Shown here: positions 59,742 through 64,000 of the stretch, one piece after another
Layout of the letters: every line of letters begins with the position of its first letter
Numbering within the stretch: the stretch's first letter is position 1
Assembly (NCBI GenBank): GCA_001936135.1
Contig: CP012818.1
Location: 1,364,001 to 1,428,000, forward strand
Length of the DNA: 64,000 bases
Direction of reading: 5' to 3'
DNA from: Saccharomycopsis fibuligera x Saccharomycopsis cf. fibuligera
Taxonomy: Eukaryota; Ascomycota; Saccharomycetes; Ascoideales; Saccharomycopsidaceae
The notes under the pieces: model-generated
What the model saw: only the letters and a program-made list of their open reading frames with translations
Database searches by the model: none
What the model was told of the DNA's origin: nothing
Program-made: the position numbers and the translations under genes

Positions 59742-60733
59742 CTACTTGAGCTCTAATCCAGCTTCCAAGAGCAGAACAAGATCGTCTAGTCTGTAAGGTG
59801 TTAGTTACTGTCCACTTCGCTGACTTTGTATTGTTGGAATAGAAATCAATATTATGAGCGTATACGTACGAGTCGACCACATAGTCAACCAAGGTCAGGG
59901 TTTTAAGATGCTGATTAGCCTCTGATGTGATAAGCACAGTAGTAAACCCAGCAGAATGTCCAGACAACATGTCATCAGCAGAATCGCCAACCATTATTAG
60001 CAGACTTGGATCAGTTTTCCAATTTTGTGCAATATGTTTTAGTGGTTCTGGTGAGGGCTTAGAAGGTGTGAAGTCTCTCGTCACAATGGGTTGGTCCAAG
60101 TCAACGGCCGGCAAATGAGTTGTAAGTAAGTGAAGCACAGGAGCCTAGAAATAGACAGTATATTGTTAGTAATTAACCCTAGTCAAGCAAAGTTGTACAT
60201 TTTTGGAGAAAAAAGAAACGACAAAGAAAAAGAAAAACATGTTAGTAACCAAGCGAAACAGTATAACGCGAAACATACAAGATTATTTCGAGTACAAATT
60301 GTTTTTTTAATCAGATTCTCATGCAAAAACTTTAAAACTCTTTCAGCTCCGGGCCTGGGTTTCATCTCTAAGCGAGCTTTATCTTCCACTGATTCAATAT
60401 CACGCGAGGCTTTATCTTTTTCCTCACCTTTTAAAGACAGCAAATGGGCTAGAATGTCCACAGTATTGCTGATACCTAATGCAGCTCTCATTTCTCCTAT
60501 AAATATTGTTTGCGCTGTTAGTAAATGATATGTAGACAACATGGACATGTCTGCATCAAACTGTAACTGTCCATTAAAACAACTGGCAAAAGTAGTGTCT
60601 CTGAAACACTTCACTTACCAAACATCCAATTTTGCGGCACCGTTAATGTGCCGTCCATGTCAAATACCACTCCTTTAATAGCAACGTCACCGTCATAAAT
60701 CGGACTAAGCACTAATCTTCTCACTGCAAACAT
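59742..60733 (-). CDS. HAD-family hydrolase, YOR131C-like, four exons
   Basis: Exons are 60733-60619, 60496-60279, 60144-59870 and 59790-59742. Introns of 122, 134 and 79 nt have GTAAGT, GTATGT and GTACGT donors and CTAAC branch sites. The protein has 218 residues. HAD motif I is 'VVFDMDGTL' (about 23-31), followed by 'GEMRAALGISNTVDIL'. Motif II lies around 'KKTICTRNN', the lysine in 'FTPSKPSPEPLKHIA', and motif IV is 'IMVGDSADDMLSGHSAGF'. It matches uncharacterised yeast YOR131C. Substrate unknown; phosphoglycolate- or nucleotide-phosphatase-like activity is possible. Reading through the last intron gives an extra 55-residue tail unlike the family, while splicing yields the conserved end 'LDDL...LLEAGLELK'. 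Confidence 0.88.
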
Positions 60734-62149
60734 GTTTTTAAACTTCAATCCGTGGCTATCCAAGTCAATTCCCAAGGGTGAGTTCAAAAGAACAGATAAC
60801 TAAGACAAACCTTAAGTTTGATTTGATTTTAGGATATTCTTTGAAGAGGTCCTGATTTTGAGGTTAGCTTAGTTGATGCGGTTGTATTGCAGTAAGCTCG
60901 CTCGCGTAGATTTCTACTCCAAAAATGACTTTTTCCGTTTTTCAGTGTTTTGTGGAGACTCAACATGTGCCCAGCGAAGTCTTATCTTCGAACAACACTC
61001 ATATTCCTTTGACAAAATTAGCAAGATTTGAATTCACGCAAAAGTTTAACATTAATTCAATACAAAATTTTATCAAGGAACATTATGGTTAATCCAAAAA
61101 TAGTCATTAACTTTGAGAAAATGTGCTGTCATAGGCCGCCATTTTAATTATGTAGGCTGCTTTTTTTCCTTTTGGACATGTAACTATATCTTTACTGTAT
61201 AGTGACATTTAAAGTTACAGTTAGGTAAACATTTCAAAAGCATCTTTCAAACAATAGTGCCATTTTAACGTTCCTAAGCTTTTCATGTATGACTGCCTAG
61301 TGCCCCGAGATCCCATCAAGCCAAAGTAAATGAGGCTCAAGATTTCAAGTTCTTCCATTCCACTCACCCAATTAGGAAATTTTAATATACGCGCACAATC
61401 AGTTTTTGAAAATTTCAGATTTCCCATAGACGACGGAACATCGCACTTTTATAGACTGATGCTTTTTTTTTACTTTAATGGGAAATAACAATAGGACTTT
61501 AACTAAATGATCCCTAGATCATTTGCTGAGCCTGTGGGTGCCAAACTGTCATCATCTATAATGCGGGTATTCTTATAACACTATTTAACTGTTTTATATA
61601 TAGTTCTGAAATGTTTTGATCGTTTGGGGCGAACACACTTGAAAAAAGGTCTCAGTAGGATCCGATGTTGCAAAATGAGGAATTGCAATCGCAATTATAG
61701 CTGCATAATAAAAGCTGTTACCCACACCACTAAAAAAATACTATGCCTTATTCGAATAGCATAGAAAACTATATCCTTTGACGTGTACTGATTGGGGAAA
61801 AGGCGCCTTAAACAAAATGAATCGAAAACTTAAAGCTTACGGCTCGAGGTATAATTAGGAGAATATGGGATACAAAAAGTAAAAGCTAAGGGTATCCATT
61901 ATCGGTTTCCCAAAAGAGATATTGTGCAACTGTTTTAGGTTGACAGCATACCCAGCACAATAAAACGTTCCAAAACATAATTCGAATTAATGAAAATACT
62001 ATAAATATGATAACCTCGTCCACTTTTTCCGGCCAACTTACCCATTCTTTTCAAACTTATAATCATCATCAACAACCCTAATTAACAGAAACAGTTAATC
62101 GACTCTTTCAATCACACCAAAAATCACTTTGCAATACCAACCATCCATA
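60734..62149. other. 1.4 kb region between the HAD gene and the CaaX peptide gene
   Basis: Mostly non-coding. It holds a possible small gene (61427-61221, separate entry), an 8-bp-arm inverted repeat AAATGATC/GATCATTT near 61505-61525, and a TATAAATA box (62000-62007) 143 bp before the CaaX peptide start. Confidence 0.5.
61221..61427 (-). CDS. Possible small protein of unknown function
   Basis: A 68-codon ATG frame on the minus strand with mixed, protein-like composition ('KTDCARILKFPNWVSGMEE', 'TRQSYMKSLGTLKWHYC') and a TATAAAAG sequence 19 bp upstream of the ATG. I do not recognise a family. A GTGAGT sequence inside the frame could be a splice donor, but no obvious acceptor follows. It may be chance or a gene remnant. 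Confidence 0.25.
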   Translation of the reverse strand: MGNLKFSKTDCARILKFPNWVSGMEELEILSLIYFGLMGSRGTRQSYMKSLGTLKWHYCLKDAFEMFT

Positions 62150-62272
62150 ATGAATTTTGCTTCTTCCCACAACGCTACTTCTAATGGCTCCAAGAAAGAG
62201 CAACAAGACAACATTTACACAGACCCAAACAATTCAAACCACATCTTGGCTCAATCTTGTATCATTGTTTGA
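62150..62272 (+). CDS. Putative a-factor-like farnesylated pheromone precursor
   Basis: A 40-residue frame starting MNFASSHNATSNGSKK and ending in the CaaX box Cys-Ile-Ile-Val directly before TGA (62270-62272). The design follows yeast a-factor precursors: a short hydrophilic leader with a Lys-Lys/Gln/Asp-Asn block ('GSKKEQQDN'), then a candidate mature peptide ('IYTDPNNSNHILAQSC'), then the prenylation signal. S. cerevisiae MFA1 has 'EKKDN' just before its mature Tyr. A TATAAATA box lies 143 bp upstream and the ATG context (CATAATG) is favourable. By analogy the cysteine would be farnesylated, the last three residues removed, the cysteine methylated, the leader clipped and the peptide exported by a Ste6-type transporter. 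This role is inferred. Confidence 0.65.
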   Translation: MNFASSHNATSNGSKKEQQDNIYTDPNNSNHILAQSCIIV

Positions 62273-62681
62273 TTGATTTGATTTAATAAAAAGCCATGCC
62301 TTGGGATTGGTATTTTAGAATGGCTAACTGCTTATAATCTGGCCTGCTGCTACTACTTTTGTCTTTGCTGCTGTTGCTGCTGCTTCTACCACTGAATTCG
62401 TGCTAGAGACAGAATTTAGACCACCTTTTTTCTTCTTCTTAATGTTCTATTGTGATATGGTTTGTGTTTTTCTAAATCATTGGATTTTTTTCTAGACTTC
62501 GTTTTATTTGGATTTTTCGGTTTAATGCTTCCGGTTTTCTTCTATTTTTTTTTTTTTTTTTAATATACCATTTTTTGCAGATCTCGTTATTATTTTGTAT
62601 CTTGAGTTCAGTTACCAAAAAGGCTTCCTCAAAATGTTAGCAGTAATAACAACAACCGAAAAAAAAAAAGAAAAGAAACAA
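62273..62681. other. 3' region shared by the CaaX peptide gene and MoaC gene
   Basis: Convergent terminators, T-rich. No further coding signal. A CTG/TTG-type pyrimidine-rich repeat occurs at about 62345-62385. Confidence 0.5.
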
Positions 62682-63359
62682 TTATTTAGCAACCTCAAGA
62701 TTAAAATCACCCAGTTTTCCACCTGATTTTTCCAATACTTTAACGTCCCCAATGATAATCTGTTTATCAACCGCTTTACACATATCATAAACTGTCAACA
62801 ATGCAACATTAGCCCCTGTAAGAGCTTCCATTTCTACCCCTGTCTTACCATCACAATGCACTTCACAATATACTTTAATCTTATTAAGATGCCAAAGCAC
62901 ATCGAAATGAATATTAATCTTCAGGAGTAGAATGTTGTGACATAAGGGTATTAAGTTACTAGTTTGTTTGGCTGCCATTATTCCGGCTATGCGTGCAGTG
63001 CCTAATACATCTCCTTTTTTGTTATTGTCAGCATGAATTTGCTCTAGTGAGATCAAGTTAGAGAAGTTGATAGTACCGGTAGCACGGGCAATACGGCGAG
63101 TTATTGATTTGGGGGAGATGTTCACCATATTTGCTTCTCCCCGCTCGTTTAAATGTGTGAGCTTAGGTGAATTACTAACAGAATCACCAGCAAAGGCTTT
63201 TTCGCTAACTGTGCTCATTAAACTTTTTGTCACTGGTTTCTGAGTTTTACTGACCTTTAAAGTCATTGAAAAACATCTTATCAGCGACCTTATGCCAAAA
63301 CAATTCGCAATTGGCATTGATATAACAATTCCTAAGACACCTTTCTTGAGACTTATCAT
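62682..63359 (-). CDS. Cyclic pyranopterin monophosphate synthase, MoaC/MOCS1B type
   Basis: The 225-residue frame ends in a complete MoaC domain. Conserved active-site blocks are present: 'KGDVLGTARIAGIMAAKQT' with 'LIPLCHN' (about 115-142), 'GVEMEALTGANVALLTVYD' and 'MCKAVDKQI' (about 175-202). MoaC converts the MoaA product to cyclic pyranopterin monophosphate, the first stable intermediate of molybdenum cofactor. The first 60 residues are basic, hydrophobic and hydroxylated ('MISLKKGVLGIVISMPIANC'), like a mitochondrial presequence or a linker. The gene lies 95 bp after the MoaA stop on the same strand, and a TACTAAC branch site plus CAG acceptor sits just upstream (63385-63368). Confidence 0.9.
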   Translation of the reverse strand: MISLKKGVLGIVISMPIANCFGIRSLIRCFSMTLKVSKTQKPVTKSLMSTVSEKAFAGDSVSNSPKLTHLNERGEANMVNISPKSITRRIARATGTINFSNLISLEQIHADNNKKGDVLGTARIAGIMAAKQTSNLIPLCHNILLLKINIHFDVLWHLNKIKVYCEVHCDGKTGVEMEALTGANVALLTVYDMCKAVDKQIIIGDVKVLEKSGGKLGDFNLEVAK

Positions 63360-63454
63360 ATTGATACCTGCCTGTCATGTTAGTATAAAAAAAAAAGCCA
63401 AACTATGTATGCTTCAACTTGCTAATATGGGTCAATGCTAAAACAATTATTCTT

Positions 63455-64000
63455 TCAGCCACCAATCAAAATCATTGGTCTATTAGGAAGATTCTCCAAT
63501 TCTCCAATGCCTGCATGTTCAGCCTTTTTGTTTTTAACTGCTTTCCCAATAACTTTCAACAAATAATCATCATTATACATTGGCGATCTTAAAATGTCTC
63601 TCAAGTTAACCTCACTGTTCCCAAACAAACAAACTTTCAAATTCCCATCACACGTAATTCGCAATCTTGTACAAGTGGCACAAAAGTTTTCAGTCATTGA
63701 AGTTATAAAACCAATTTTACCAGCATAGCTCTCTACTTGCCAAGTTTTAGCAGTTTCACCGCCAACTGCATCCTTAATTTTGTAAAAATTACTACCATGT
63801 TTTGCAGTTATAGTATCTAGAATTTGCTGATAGGAAAACATTTTTCTTTCTGCCCATTTATTACCATCAAATGGCATGTATTCAATAAAACGCACTTCTA
63901 TAGGTAAGTTTTTGGTTAATTCGACAAAATCTAGGATTTCATCTTCATTGAAGTTGTTCATAATGACACAATTGATTTTTATCTTTGGTACTTTCAAATC
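63455..64000 (-). CDS. GTP 3',8-cyclase MoaA/MOCS1A, C-terminal part (partial)
   Basis: The frame is open at the right window edge, so the radical-SAM half lies outside. About 181 C-terminal residues are present: 'KIKINCVIMNNFNEDEIL', 'VRFIEYMPFDGNKW' and the second 4Fe-4S cluster motif C-x2-C-x13-C in 'FCATCTRLRITCDGNLKVC'. The typical end 'NRPMILIGG' closes it. The terminal Gly-Gly, required in MoaA/MOCS1A, is encoded right before the TGA at 63455-63457. MoaA uses S-adenosylmethionine radical chemistry on GTP to start molybdopterin synthesis. It is transcribed toward MoaC with only 95 bp between them, so a shared transcript is possible. Confidence 0.94.
   Translation of the reverse strand, partial: DLKVPKIKINCVIMNNFNEDEILDFVELTKNLPIEVRFIEYMPFDGNKWAERKMFSYQQILDTITAKHGSNFYKIKDAVGGETAKTWQVESYAGKIGFITSMTENFCATCTRLRITCDGNLKVCLFGNSEVNLRDILRSPMYNDDYLLKVIGKAVKNKKAEHAGIGELENLPNRPMILIGG

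Noticed and set aside
59713-59869. Unspliced C terminus of the HAD protein (extra 55 residues)
   Set aside because: A GTACGT donor, CTAAC branch and CAG acceptor restore a family-like end in frame, so the read-through frame is intron sequence.

Overview
This is a nuclear chromosome segment of a budding yeast (Saccharomycotina). The evidence is AT-rich intergenic DNA, compact introns with GTATGT-type donors and TACTAAC-type branch sites, eukaryotic tRNA genes (one with an intron), and clear orthologues of yeast housekeeping genes. CTG is rare in the conserved genes. At one informative site (PHAF1-like protein, about 25995) a CTG codon stands where the human homologue has serine, and several weaker sites agree. 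I therefore infer a CUG-Ser clade (Candida/Lodderomyces/Debaryomyces-type) yeast.

Layout, left half. Partial ADO1 (-), RPN11 (+), STP22/VPS23 (-, one intron) and NOP56 (-) lie at 1-7.3 kb. A roughly 3 kb unusually GC-rich non-coding block leads into a PCL1/PCL2-type Pho85 cyclin (+). A basic amino-acid permease (-) follows at 13.7-15.3 kb. Two gene-poor stretches (15.3-21.0 and 21.6-25.5 kb) hold a decayed Ty1/copia RNase H fragment and flank one small Gly/Ala-rich protein of unknown function. A PHAF1/UPF0183-family autophagy-type gene (one intron) ends this half.

Layout, right half. From 29 kb, tRNA genes (Asp, Gly, Leu, Arg) alternate with LTR remnants of at least three families, including a nested insertion with a perfect 5-bp target duplication, and with a decayed LINE reverse transcriptase. 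Between these lie ALG14, HMG1, SPC2, an SDR oxidoreductase, APM3, BCP1, FCF1 and RUP1, then the mitochondrial ribosomal protein gene YML6, RPS18, GCN2 and a YOR131C-like HAD phosphatase with three introns. The window ends with a 40-residue CaaX-terminated peptide gene that looks like an a-factor pheromone precursor, and with adjacent MoaC and MoaA genes of molybdenum-cofactor synthesis.

Most genes are independent housekeeping units: proteasome, ESCRT/AP-3 trafficking, snoRNP and ribosome assembly, ER glycosylation and signal peptidase, sterol synthesis, translational control. The MoaA/MoaC pair is the exception. It is arranged like the bicistronic MOCS1 locus of animals and carries intron-like signals that could fuse the two reading frames. 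Eight genes need splicing to restore full-length proteins, and I worked out the exon boundaries from reading frame and splice signals. These boundaries are predictions.
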